The translations under genes were made by a program, and so were the position numbers. This document shows, in pieces, positions 7,019 through 15,286 of a DNA stretch of 36,591 nucleotides. The notes beneath the pieces are model-generated. The model made no database searches and was not told where the DNA came from. It was given only the letters and a program-made list of their open reading frames with translations. How positions within the stretch are numbered: position 1 is the first letter of the stretch; each line of letters opens with the position of its first letter. The stretch comes from an uncultured Rikenellaceae bacterium (GTDB lineage Bacteria; Bacteroidota; Bacteroidia; Bacteroidales; Rikenellaceae), in assembly GCA_947038405.1 (NCBI GenBank), contig CAMQVY010000020.1, positions 1-36,591 on the forward strand, read 5' to 3'.

Positions 7019-8356
7019 ATGTTGCAAAAGAGTGGTGTAAGTAGTCGTGAGATTTGGAATATTGCATATCCAATAGCTTTTGGAGGTTTAGCTCAAACTT
7101 TAATTTCAATAACAGATACAATTTTTTTAGGTCGAGTTAGTAGTATTGCGCTTGGGGCATCGATGATGGCAGGCATATACTACTATATTTGGGCAACATT
7201 GGCGTGGGGTTTTGCAATTGGATTGCAGATCATCATTGCAAGACGTGTTGGAGAGGGACGATTAGAGCGTGTTGGTGTTATTTTTCAACATGGATTGTTG
7301 GTTGTCTCCTTTTTGGCAGTGACTCTGTTGACGTTAATGCACTTCTTGACTGAACCCATACTGAGTTATGTTGTGAAATCTCCAAATATACTGAATGCGT
7401 CGTTGCAATATATGGAGTATCGGTATTTCGGAATATTTTTTGTTAGTTTTAACTTTCTATTTCGTTATTTTTACGTTGGCCTATCCACAACAAAGGTTAT
7501 CATATATTCGACGTTCATAATGGCTGTAGTCAACATATTCTTTGATTATGTGTTGATATTTGGTTATTTAGGCTTTCCAGAGATGGGAATTGCAGGGGGT
7601 GCATTAGCATCTGTTATTGCCGAGATCTCAGCTTTGGTATATTTTGTTATATATACGATTAGTTTTGTACCGTTGAAACGTTATGCAATGACGACGATAC
7701 ATAAAATTGAACCGTGGTTGATTGGAGCAATATTCAAGTTGGCAACACCAACTATGGCACAAAAAATATTCTCATTCGGGACTTGGTTTCTATTTTTTAT
7801 ATTCGTAGAACATATGGGCGAGTTGCAGATTGCTGTGTCGGGGGTGATTAGGAGTCTTTACATGTTACTGGGAGTCTCTGTATTTGCATTTGGTGCTACG
7901 GCAAATACCACCGTAAGTCGCTTAATAGGAGCGGGTAAAATAGATGAAGTTATGCCTACATTGCGGAGAATAACTAAAATAAGTGGAATTACATTAGCTC
8001 CAATAATTGCTTTGTGTTGCATTTTCCCTAAGGAGGTAATATCTATATATACAGATGATCTTGAGATTATGGCTTTAAGTGTTGATGTATTATATGTTCT
8101 TTGTGGTGCAGTATCTTTAATGTTTGTAGCTGTTATATATTTTGAGGCTATCTCTGGAACAGCTAACACTCTCCATGCACTTTTTATTGAGCTTGTAGTT
8201 TTAGTGTTGTATGCACTTGCGGTTTGGTTTTTGGTGAAGGTGCTTATGTTGGATGTTGTTGGAGCATGGGTTGTTGAAATTGTATATTCAGTCTCGATGG
8301 CGATACTTTCAATGCTATATTTGCGTTACTATCCGTGGCAGAAGAAGGTTATTTAG
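7019..8356 (+). CDS. MATE family efflux transporter
   Basis: A 445-residue, highly hydrophobic protein with about twelve predicted membrane segments in two similar halves, as in multidrug and toxin extrusion transporters of the NorM/DinF group (PF01554). The N-terminus (IWNIAYPIAFGGLAQTLISITDTIFLGRVSS) carries the family pattern of a first helix followed by D-T-x-F-x-G. MATE proteins expel cationic compounds or metabolites across the inner membrane in exchange for Na+ or H+. Substrate is not predictable here. Located 9 bases downstream of the barrel protein gene and probably in the same transcript. No terminator hairpin was seen after it. Confidence 0.88.
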   Translation: MLQKSGVSSREIWNIAYPIAFGGLAQTLISITDTIFLGRVSSIALGASMMAGIYYYIWATLAWGFAIGLQIIIARRVGEGRLERVGVIFQHGLLVVSFLAVTLLTLMHFLTEPILSYVVKSPNILNASLQYMEYRYFGIFFVSFNFLFRYFYVGLSTTKVIIYSTFIMAVVNIFFDYVLIFGYLGFPEMGIAGGALASVIAEISALVYFVIYTISFVPLKRYAMTTIHKIEPWLIGAIFKLATPTMAQKIFSFGTWFLFFIFVEHMGELQIAVSGVIRSLYMLLGVSVFAFGATANTTVSRLIGAGKIDEVMPTLRRITKISGITLAPIIALCCIFPKEVISIYTDDLEIMALSVDVLYVLCGAVSLMFVAVIYFEAISGTANTLHALFIELVVLVLYALAVWFLVKVLMLDVVGAWVVEIVYSVSMAILSMLYLRYYPWQKKVI

Positions 8357-8468
8357 TATCGTACCTTTTTAGCTATTTTAGTTTTAATTTTTACGATTTT
8401 CAGAAAAAAAATACCATTTATAAATAAAAAAAACTTATCTTGTTTCAAATAAAAAAAAACTAAATATT

Positions 8469-10499
8469 ATGATAAAACATATTTTCGCTATATTGATAGC
8501 ATTATTTATTACTCAAGCTGTTGTTGCTCAGGATGGGTATGCAAAATGGGGGAGCTCCCTTGAGCATATTGATGGTGATATATATGAGGTCACTTACAGT
8601 GTTAAACTTGAGGATAGCTGGCACATTTATGATTTAACGGAGTATGTTGATGGTCCTGTATCGACAACGTTTACTTTTAATAAACTTAGTGGTGTTGAGT
8701 TAATTGGTGATATTAAAGCATCACGTGAGCCAATAAAATTATATGATGACATCTTTGAGATGGAGATTGGCTACTATGAGAAAAGTATAGAGTTTATACA
8801 GCGTTTCAAGTTATTGAGTCCAAATGGTGAGATTAAGAGTACTGTTGAGTGGATGTTGTGTAATGACACTGGATGTATTGCACCTGAAGAGCATAATTTC
8901 ACTACTAAAATTAAGGGAGATGGAACCTCTGCAAAAGCAACAGCTGGTGATGAAAAGAGCGATGTTGTTCTAACTGAAGAGAATTCAGTTGCAATGATTC
9001 CTTTAGAGCCAGCAACTGAGGTTGTTGAGTCGGAGAGTACAAGTACTTCAAAATCGTTGTGGGCAACTGTTATAGAGGCAATTATGTGGGGCTTTGCTGC
9101 ACTTTTAACTCCGTGTGTATTCCCTATGATTCCAATGACAGTGTCATTCTTTATGAAGAGTGGTAGTTCGCCCGCACGAGGTCGTTTTATGGCAGTTATG
9201 TATGGTCTATTTATTGTAGCTTTATACACTTTACCTATTGCGATTATTATACTTATAACCAGAGTTCTTGGTGGAGATGCAGTAACCGCAGATATATTTA
9301 ACTGGCTAGCAACACACTGGATTCCTAATGTAATATTCTTTGTTGTATTTATGTTATTTGCAGCTTCGTTTTTTGGCGCATTTGAGATCACAATGCCATC
9401 GTGGTTAGTGAATAAAAGTGATCAAAAAGCAGATAAAAATGGATTTGTAGGGCTATTTTTCATGGCATTAACGTTGGTATTGGTTTCATTCTCTTGTACA
9501 GGACCAATTGTTGGATCAGTATTGATTAAATCTACCGCAGGTGAGTTTTGGGATCCAATTATAACGATGCTTGCGTTTTCGACTGCATTTGCTTTGCCAT
9601 TCTCTATTTTTGCATTTTTCCCATCTCTACTAAAGGATATGCCTAAGAGTGGCGGTTGGTTAAACTCAGTGAAAGTTGTGTTAGGATTCATTGAAGTTGC
9701 TTTGGGATTAAAATTCTTGAGCGTTGCTGATCAAGTGTACCATTGGGGTATTTTAGACCGAGAGGTATATTTAGCAATATGGATTGTTGTATTCTCTCTT
9801 ATGGGATTATATCTATTAGGGAAATTAAAGTTAGCTCACGATAGTGATGTTAAATTCATATCAGTTAAGAGGCTATTTTTTGCAATGATAACATTTAGTT
9901 TTGTTGTATATTTGATTCCAGGAATGTTTGGAGCTCCTCTTAAAGCGTTGTCAGGTTATCTTCCTCCTATGCACACTCAAGATTTTAAATTGAGTAGTGA
10001 TGGAGGTGCATCGACTACACCGAATAAGAGTGTTCAACGCAGTGTAAAATATAGTGATTTCTTACATCTTCCTCATGGACTTGAAGGTTTCTTTGAGTAT
10101 AATGAGGCACTTGAATATGCAAAGAGTGTAGGTAAGCCTCTTTTTGTTGATATTACGGGTCATGGTTGTGTAAACTGTCGTGAGATGGAGGTTAAGGTGT
10201 GGTCTGATCCTGAAGTTTTATCTATATTAAAGAGTGATTATGTAATTGTTGCATTGTATGTAGATGATAAAAAGGAGGTTGATCCGAGCGATTGGATTAC
10301 TCTTCCAAATGGGAAAGTTCTCAAAGGTTTAGGTAAAATTAATTCATACTTTGCAAAAGAGAAGTTTAAAGTGAACTCACAACCGCACTATATTGTTGTC
10401 GGTGCAGATGGTGAGGAGCTTGTATCTCGTGGCTATGATTTAAATGTTGCGAGCTATGTTGAGTTTCTGAAGAGAGGAGTTGAACTATATAAAAAATAG
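8469..10499 (+). CDS. dsbD: Thiol:disulfide interchange protein DsbD
   Basis: A 676-residue three-domain protein. A signal peptide (about residues 1-20) precedes a periplasmic alpha domain with redox cysteines C131 and C136. The membrane domain (about 195-490, around eight helices) holds TPCVFPM (C216) and SFSCTGPI (C343). The C-terminal thioredoxin-like domain has CVNC (C567, C570). All six cysteines of the DsbD relay are therefore present. The protein passes electrons from cytoplasmic thioredoxin to the periplasm for disulfide reduction and cytochrome c maturation, and thioredoxin reductase (trxB) lies 3.5 kb downstream. An A-rich leader (8440-8468) precedes the start codon; a TATCTTG near 8435 is only an imperfect promoter box. 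Confidence 0.93.
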   Translation: MIKHIFAILIALFITQAVVAQDGYAKWGSSLEHIDGDIYEVTYSVKLEDSWHIYDLTEYVDGPVSTTFTFNKLSGVELIGDIKASREPIKLYDDIFEMEIGYYEKSIEFIQRFKLLSPNGEIKSTVEWMLCNDTGCIAPEEHNFTTKIKGDGTSAKATAGDEKSDVVLTEENSVAMIPLEPATEVVESESTSTSKSLWATVIEAIMWGFAALLTPCVFPMIPMTVSFFMKSGSSPARGRFMAVMYGLFIVALYTLPIAIIILITRVLGGDAVTADIFNWLATHWIPNVIFFVVFMLFAASFFGAFEITMPSWLVNKSDQKADKNGFVGLFFMALTLVLVSFSCTGPIVGSVLIKSTAGEFWDPIITMLAFSTAFALPFSIFAFFPSLLKDMPKSGGWLNSVKVVLGFIEVALGLKFLSVADQVYHWGILDREVYLAIWIVVFSLMGLYLLGKLKLAHDSDVKFISVKRLFFAMITFSFVVYLIPGMFGAPLKALSGYLPPMHTQDFKLSSDGGASTTPNKSVQRSVKYSDFLHLPHGLEGFFEYNEALEYAKSVGKPLFVDITGHGCVNCREMEVKVWSDPEVLSILKSDYVIVALYVDDKKEVDPSDWITLPNGKVLKGLGKINSYFAKEKFKVNSQPHYIVVGADGEELVSRGYDLNVASYVEFLKRGVELYKK

Positions 10500-10524
10500 G
10501 GGTATTCCAACAAATAGTTTATAT

Positions 10525-10568
10525 AACTCCCCTATGTTGGTAACGCTATGTGACCACATGAGGGAGTT
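10525..10568 (+). other. Weak hairpin between dsbD and the GT4 gene
   Basis: AACTCCC (10525-10531) pairs with GGGAGTT (10562-10568) around a 30-base loop. There is no T run, so a terminator role is doubtful. Confidence 0.3.
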
Positions 10569-10615
10569 GTTATAGTGATAGAGGTAATGTATAAGATAGA
10601 TTATTTTAGATAGAT

Positions 10616-11764
10616 ATGAAAAAGATAACAGTTTTAGGTCCTGCATATCCTTATAGAGGAGGATTGGCTTCAATAATGGAGATACTAGCTCGTACGTTTA
10701 TTAGTCGAGGATCAAGTGTGGATATAAAAACCTTTACGGTACAATATCCTAATTTTTTATTCCCAGGAAAGAGTCAGTTTTCTGATGCGGAACCGCCTAA
10801 AGGTTTAGATATCACTCGTTGTGTTAGTACGGTTAATCCGTTCAATTGGATTAAGGTTGGATTAAGGATTAAACGTGAGCGACCTGATGTCATATTAATG
10901 AAGTATTGGACGCCGTTTATGGGACCATGTTTTGGAACTATTGGGAGAATCGCTCGAAGTAACGGACATACAAAAACCATTGTGCAGATAGATAATGTTA
11001 TCCCACATGAGCATCATCTTTCGGATAAATTATTTACGAGTTATTTTGTTAGTGGGGTAGATGGATTTGTCTATATGTCGCAGCAGGTAAAGGATGATTT
11101 AGATAAATTTACGAAAACAAAACCATCTCTATTTTCGCCTCACCCATTGTTTGTAAACTTTGGTGAGAGGGTTTCTAAGGAGGTTGCTTGCAAGGAACTT
11201 GATTTAGATCCTGCGATTGAATATTCGCTATTTTTTGGAATCATACGAGATTATAAGGGGTTGGATCTCCTTTTGGATACATGGACAGAACTCAAACGTA
11301 GGGGTAAGACTAAGGGGCGTAAATTGATTGTTGCGGGAGAGTTCTACTATAATAAAGGTAAGTATGTCGAGATGATAACAAAAAATGATCTTGTTGATGA
11401 TATTGTTATGCACGATTACTTTATTAAAGATGATTGTGTAAAGCATTTCTTCTCGGTTGCGGACGTTGTTATTCAGCCTTATTGGAGTGCGACACAAAGT
11501 GGTGTAACTCAAATTGCATATAACTTTGAGCTACCAATGATTGTAACTAATGTTGGTGGACTATCTGAGATTGTTCCAGATGATGTTGTTGGATACGTTA
11601 CGGATACGAATGTAAATGCACTTGCAGAGGCGTATGAGAAGTTTTATGAGGGTGACAATGCAGAGCGATTCAGAAAAAATATGAAGAGTGAAAAGTTGCG
11701 ATTTAGTTGGGATGCTATGGCGGATAAATTAACTGAGGTTTATAACCTTATAAAGCGTAAGTAA
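10616..11764 (+). CDS. Glycosyltransferase family 4 protein
   Basis: A 382-residue GT-B fold enzyme. The N-terminal GPAYPYRGGLASIMEIL (about residues 6-22) is the first Rossmann strand and glycine loop, and the C-terminal half carries GIIRDYKGLDLLLD (sugar-nucleotide domain) and PYWSATQSGVTQIAYNFELPMIVTNVGGLSEIV, the donor-binding region of GT4 enzymes. It should transfer a sugar from an activated nucleotide donor to a glycan or lipid on the cytoplasmic side of the membrane. Followed after 65 bases by a GT2 gene on the same strand; together they suggest surface polysaccharide or glycolipid assembly. Sugar specificity cannot be read. Confidence 0.85.
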   Translation: MKKITVLGPAYPYRGGLASIMEILARTFISRGSSVDIKTFTVQYPNFLFPGKSQFSDAEPPKGLDITRCVSTVNPFNWIKVGLRIKRERPDVILMKYWTPFMGPCFGTIGRIARSNGHTKTIVQIDNVIPHEHHLSDKLFTSYFVSGVDGFVYMSQQVKDDLDKFTKTKPSLFSPHPLFVNFGERVSKEVACKELDLDPAIEYSLFFGIIRDYKGLDLLLDTWTELKRRGKTKGRKLIVAGEFYYNKGKYVEMITKNDLVDDIVMHDYFIKDDCVKHFFSVADVVIQPYWSATQSGVTQIAYNFELPMIVTNVGGLSEIVPDDVVGYVTDTNVNALAEAYEKFYEGDNAERFRKNMKSEKLRFSWDAMADKLTEVYNLIKRK

Positions 11765-11829
11765 TATATAGTTACCTATGATAATAAAGTATAGCCTACG
11801 TAAGAGAGTTTTCTGAAAAAATATTTTTT

Positions 11830-12834
11830 ATGAATAATACCCCAAAAGTATCGGTTCTGTTATCTACATACAACGATGAGAAGTATATTAAAGAGTGTGT
11901 AGAGAGTGTACTAAATCAGTCGTTTAGTGATTTTGAATTTATCATCATTGACGATGGTTCTACGGATGGAACATATGATGTTATATCTAAAATCCACGAT
12001 TCCCGAATTAAGGTTTTTAGAAAAGAGAATACGGGAATAATAGACTCCGTAAACTTTGGAATTTCAAAGTGTATTGGTGAGTATATTGCTCGGATGGATG
12101 GCGATGATGTTTGTCATGTTGATCGATTGAAGTGTCAGCTTGATTTCTTGACGAATAATTTAGATTATTCTATCTGTGGAAGTAATACTATATATATCGA
12201 TGGTGCTGGACGGAGAATAGGTAAGACTAAATTTCCTATTTCAAATGAGGCTATTAAGGAGTATATGTTATTTGGCTCACCTATAAGTAATCCATCAGTA
12301 ATGGTTAGGCGAGAGGTTCTTGTAGATAATGCCTACTCAAAAGAGTTTCCAGTAGCTGAAGATTACGAGTTATGGATTAGGTTGAGAGATAAATATAAAT
12401 TTTTTAATATAAAAAAGCCTCTATTATTTTACCGATTTCATGGGCATAATATAAGTATAGAGAGAAGAACTGTGATGGCTGGCTTAGTTCGTAACGTTTA
12501 TCAACGCTATTTTAATGATATTGTTGATGAGGATATGAACCCTATATTATTTTCATTTCTTGAGTGTAGTGCAGATCGAAAAAGAGAAGAATATATAGGT
12601 TTAATAGATAAATTGCTCCGTAACCGAGATTTAAATAGTGTAAACTTTAGAAAATATGCCACTATTTGGTGGTTTATTATAAGTCTTAAAAAGAAGAGCA
12701 TTAGGATGCTTATCTGTAATCCGCTATTTTCTAAATATCCGCTTGAGTATATAAAGACGATATTTGGATATATTGACATGTTTAGACTTAGGATATTCTT
12801 AAAAAAGAGATTGTTTGCAAAGGAGTTATCTTAA
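11830..12834 (+). CDS. Glycosyltransferase family 2 protein
   Basis: A 334-residue GT-A fold enzyme. PKVSVLLSTYNDEKYI (5-20) opens the fold, IIIDDGSTDGT (38-48) binds the nucleotide sugar, and ARMDGDD (87-93) supplies the DxD metal motif. EDYELWIRL near residue 180 provides the catalytic-base ED motif. The C-terminal third is basic, without clear membrane helices, and may associate with membrane or acceptor. It probably works with the preceding GT4 enzyme on a surface glycan. Downstream are two small hairpins (12838-12852 and 12858-12870) before a convergent gene. Confidence 0.87.
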   Translation: MNNTPKVSVLLSTYNDEKYIKECVESVLNQSFSDFEFIIIDDGSTDGTYDVISKIHDSRIKVFRKENTGIIDSVNFGISKCIGEYIARMDGDDVCHVDRLKCQLDFLTNNLDYSICGSNTIYIDGAGRRIGKTKFPISNEAIKEYMLFGSPISNPSVMVRREVLVDNAYSKEFPVAEDYELWIRLRDKYKFFNIKKPLLFYRFHGHNISIERRTVMAGLVRNVYQRYFNDIVDEDMNPILFSFLECSADRKREEYIGLIDKLLRNRDLNSVNFRKYATIWWFIISLKKKSIRMLICNPLFSKYPLEYIKTIFGYIDMFRLRIFLKKRLFAKELS

Positions 12835-12837
12835 TGT

Positions 12838-12870
12838 AACGTATTTTACGTTGGATGACTACTTTGTAGT
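12838..12870. other. Two adjacent small hairpins at a convergent gene boundary
   Basis: AACGTA/TACGTT with a 3-base loop (12838-12852) is followed by ACTAC/GTAGT with a 3-base loop (12858-12870). Neither has a T run. They may help end transcription between the converging genes. Confidence 0.35.
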
Positions 12871-12882
12871 TGCCGCAATGTG

Positions 12883-12921
12883 CAGAGGGTGTGCTACTGC
12901 ACAAGAAGATTACACCCTCTG
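12883..12921 (-). other. Hairpin spanning the stop codon of the LuxE-like gene
   Basis: CAGAGGGTGT (12883-12892) is the exact reverse complement of 12912-12921. The left arm is just past the minus-strand stop codon and the right arm is inside the last codons. There is no U tract, so it may be a 3'-end protecting structure rather than a terminator. Confidence 0.4.
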
Positions 12922-13859
12922 ATTTCACTGTGGTCTATACGTCCAAATATTTTGAATGAGTTGTCTTGGTATATCTCACCCATATCTTGTGTTTGAATAA
13001 ATGCACATGAAAATAGGTTTCCTAAATCTATTATGTTGATGCCACCTCGTCCATGCTCTTTAATATCGAATGGATCATTAATATCTCTAACAAGAATTTT
13101 TAGCCACTTAGGTGTATTGAAAATACCATCTCCAAGAGAGTATGCTTGCGATGTTAACTCTGCCATACCATACTCAGACTCTATTTTGTCGACTCCAAAC
13201 GCAGTGGTCAATATCTTATGAAGTTGTTCTTTTGGGATCTCTTCTCTATTTCCTTTCATTCCTCCAGTCTCCATGACAATTGTATTCTCTAATTTTGGAG
13301 CGTATTGTTCCGCAATATCCCATAGCGCATAGCTTACGCCAAGGAGGATCTTATCCCCTTTGTCTTCAGATAGTTCAGAGATTAATTTCTCATAGTTGTC
13401 GAGGTAGAAACCACCACTGCCTCTACTCTTTTTAATGAGCTTGTCAACCATATATATCAGAGATGAACCCTCTCTTTGTAGATAGTTGGGTAGTAGCCCA
13501 TATATATTTATTTTGCTGATATCTCCATAGAATTGCTCAAAAGCCTTAGTGAAGCAGGCTTCGTATATATCTAGTTGCGCTAAATAGTGCTTTGACGGAT
13601 CTGTTCCACCTGTATTACTACTAGTGAAGACTATTTCGGGCTCATTCTCTCCGCAATATAATTTGTGGTTTTTAAATGCAGATATCGGCATGAATGGAAT
13701 CTTATCCAGTGTGTCGACACTCGACGGATTGACTTTAATGTACTCTACATAGCTCTTATAAGGGGTGCAGTTTTTTACTTGGAATGCAAAAAGTTCCAAT
13801 GCAGCTCTTTCGAATTGAGCCTCAGAACTAATGTTGAGTATATCATTAATGTTTAGCAT
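12894..13859 (-). CDS. LuxE-like acyl-protein synthetase / acyl transferase
   Basis: A 321-residue protein resembling the LuxE acyl-protein synthetase family (PF04443), part of the adenylate-forming superfamily. The FTSSNTGGTDPSKHYL segment (about residues 78-93) is the glycine- and serine/threonine-rich nucleotide loop. IPFMPISAFKNHKL before it and the YGMAELTSQAYS motif (about 215-226) are also typical. Such enzymes activate carboxylic acids as acyl-adenylates. In Bacteroidota, members without lux genes are common, near surface glycan or amino-acid genes, and their acyl substrate is generally unknown. Downstream of trxB on the same strand, separated by a repeat-like hairpin (13884-13945). 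Family call likely, substrate unknown. Confidence 0.65.
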   Translation of the reverse strand: MLNINDILNISSEAQFERAALELFAFQVKNCTPYKSYVEYIKVNPSSVDTLDKIPFMPISAFKNHKLYCGENEPEIVFTSSNTGGTDPSKHYLAQLDIYEACFTKAFEQFYGDISKINIYGLLPNYLQREGSSLIYMVDKLIKKSRGSGGFYLDNYEKLISELSEDKGDKILLGVSYALWDIAEQYAPKLENTIVMETGGMKGNREEIPKEQLHKILTTAFGVDKIESEYGMAELTSQAYSLGDGIFNTPKWLKILVRDINDPFDIKEHGRGGINIIDLGNLFSCAFIQTQDMGEIYQDNSFKIFGRIDHSEIRGCNLLVQ

Positions 13860-13883
13860 AGTTTATTATATATTAATAGTTCC

Positions 13884-13945
13884 CTGCGATCACTCAGCTT
13901 TGTTAGCTTAGGGTAGTTCCCTTCTCTTTTTGCGAGTGATCGCAG
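13884..13945. repeat. Diverged intergenic repeat copy folded by a 12-base inverted repeat
   Basis: CTGCGATCACTC (13884-13895) is the exact reverse complement of 13934-13945. The left half, with GCGATCAC followed by AGGGTAGTTCCC, resembles the block GTGCGATCACGCAC...AGGGCAGTTCCC of the tandem repeats at 14951 and 36328, so this appears to be a degraded member of the same family. It occupies most of the gap between trxB and the LuxE-like gene. Confidence 0.6.
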
Positions 13946-13952
13946 AGAGTTA

Positions 13953-14882
13953 TTATAAATTGTTTAGTAGGAATCTTTCGCAATCTAAAGCTGCAATACA
14001 TCCACTACCTGCGGCAGTTATAGCTTGTCTATAGTGTGGATCTTGAACGTCACCAGCTGCGAATACACCTTCGATATTTGTTTTTGATGTTCCAGCCTCT
14101 GTTATGATATATCCCTCTGGATCAAGTGTTATTACATCCTTGAATAGTTGTGTGTTTGGTGTATGACCAATTGCAAGGAATAGTCCGTCAATATTTATTT
14201 TAACCTCTTCACTCTTCTCATTAGTTAGTAGCATTCCTGTTACACCACCATCATCACCTAAGACCTCTTTAGAGTTGTGTTGGAATAGTACCTCAATTTT
14301 TGGATTTGCCAGCACGCGATCTTGCATAGCTTGTGATGCACGAAGAAAATCCTTTCTTACAATAAGATACACTTTATTACATATAGAAGCTAGATATGAT
14401 GCCTCTTCGCACGCAGTATCTCCACCACCTACTACTGCAACATCTTTTTTGCGGTAGAAGAATCCGTCACAAGTAGCACAAGCTGAGACTCCCATTCCTC
14501 TAAATTTTTGTTCAGATTCCAAACCTAGATATTTTGCAGTAGCTCCAGTTGCAATGATAACACTCTCTGTTAGCAATGTTTTAGAGTCATCTATAGTAAC
14601 TTTAAATGGTCTTTCACTAAGGTCAACTGCTGTTACTATACCAAAGCGAATGTCTGCACCAAATCGCTGTGCTTGTTTTTTCATATCTTCCATCATCTCA
14701 ACACCAGTTACTGATTCTGGATAGCCAGGGAAATTTTCAACTTCTGTAGTTGTTGTAAGTTGCCCTCCAGGCTCTATACCCTCATATAGTACTGGTGATA
14801 GATTTGCTCTCGAAGTATATATTGCAGATGTGTATCCCGCAGGACCACTTCCGATAATTAGACATTTTATTACATTACTCAT
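13953..14882 (-). CDS. trxB: Thioredoxin reductase
   Basis: A 309-residue flavoprotein of normal length. GSGPAGYTSAIY (11-22) binds FAD, CATC (C135-C138) is the redox-active disulfide, GGGDTACEEA binds NADPH, and GVFAAGDVQDP near the C-terminus closes the FAD site. It uses NADPH to reduce thioredoxin in the cytoplasm, supplying ribonucleotide reductase, peroxidases and, through DsbD, periplasmic thiol reduction. The gene has its own -7 box 31 bases upstream of the start and faces an M23 peptidase gene across a repeat-filled divergent region. Confidence 0.95.
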   Translation of the reverse strand: MSNVIKCLIIGSGPAGYTSAIYTSRANLSPVLYEGIEPGGQLTTTTEVENFPGYPESVTGVEMMEDMKKQAQRFGADIRFGIVTAVDLSERPFKVTIDDSKTLLTESVIIATGATAKYLGLESEQKFRGMGVSACATCDGFFYRKKDVAVVGGGDTACEEASYLASICNKVYLIVRKDFLRASQAMQDRVLANPKIEVLFQHNSKEVLGDDGGVTGMLLTNEKSEEVKINIDGLFLAIGHTPNTQLFKDVITLDPEGYIITEAGTSKTNIEGVFAAGDVQDPHYRQAITAAGSGCIAALDCERFLLNNL

Positions 14883-14912
14883 ATTACTCTATTTTATAAT
14901 TATTATTTATGA

Positions 14913-14920
14913 CAAAGATA
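14913..14920 (-). promoter_or_regulatory. -7 promoter box of trxB
   Basis: The minus strand reads TATCTTTG, the exact -7 consensus, 31 bases before the trxB start. No TTTG is seen 19-20 bases upstream, where the tandem repeat begins to approach. Confidence 0.5.
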
Positions 14921-14950
14921 TAAAAAAACAATAAATTTCCTGCTGCTATT

Positions 14951-15196
14951 AAACTGCCTTCGGCGATAAACTTTAAAAAGTTTCATCAAACTTCTGTAAA
15001 AACTTCGTTTTCTGTGATTATTTGTTGAGTGCGATCACGCACCGCCGCCCGCGTAGGGCAGTTCCCTGCTTCCCTGCAAACTGCCTTTGGCGATAAACTT
15101 TGAAAAGTTTCATCAAACTTCTGTGAAAACTTCGTTTTCTGTGATTATTTGTTGAGTGCGATCACGCACCGTTGCCCGCGTAGGGCAGTTCCCTGC
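14951..15196 (+). repeat. Tandem structured intergenic repeat, two copies, period 127
   Basis: Two nearly identical units start at 14951 and 15078. Each has, in order, AAACTGCC, an AAACTTT..AAAGTTT inverted repeat, an ACTTCTGTGAAAAC block, the inverted repeat GTGCG-ATCA-CGCAC (15029-15042 and 15156-15169) and a second hairpin with loop GCGTA (CCGCCC/GGGCAG at 15045-15061, TTGCCC/GGGCAG at 15172-15188), then AGTTCCCTGC. They fill the divergent gap between trxB and the M23 peptidase. No ORF is present. Confidence 0.85.
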
Positions 15197-15248
15197 TTAT
15201 AATTTTGAAATTAATTAAAAATTTATGTCATTTGTAAAAACATAACGT

Positions 15249-15256
15249 TATATTTG
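15249..15256 (+). promoter_or_regulatory. -7 promoter box of the M23 peptidase gene
   Basis: TATATTTG matches TAnnTTTG exactly, 31 bases before the start codon. The -33 region has only TTTATG, a weak match. Confidence 0.5.
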
Positions 15257-15286
15257 CATAACTATTTTAGAATTAAATTATAAATA

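Noticed and set aside
8774-9391. 205-codon ORF on the minus strand inside dsbD
   Set aside because: It lies wholly antisense to a well-supported gene, with low-complexity composition and no promoter or recognisable domain.
14951-15196. CRISPR array
   Set aside because: Units are about 127 bases, present in two direct copies without unique spacers, and no cas genes are in the window.
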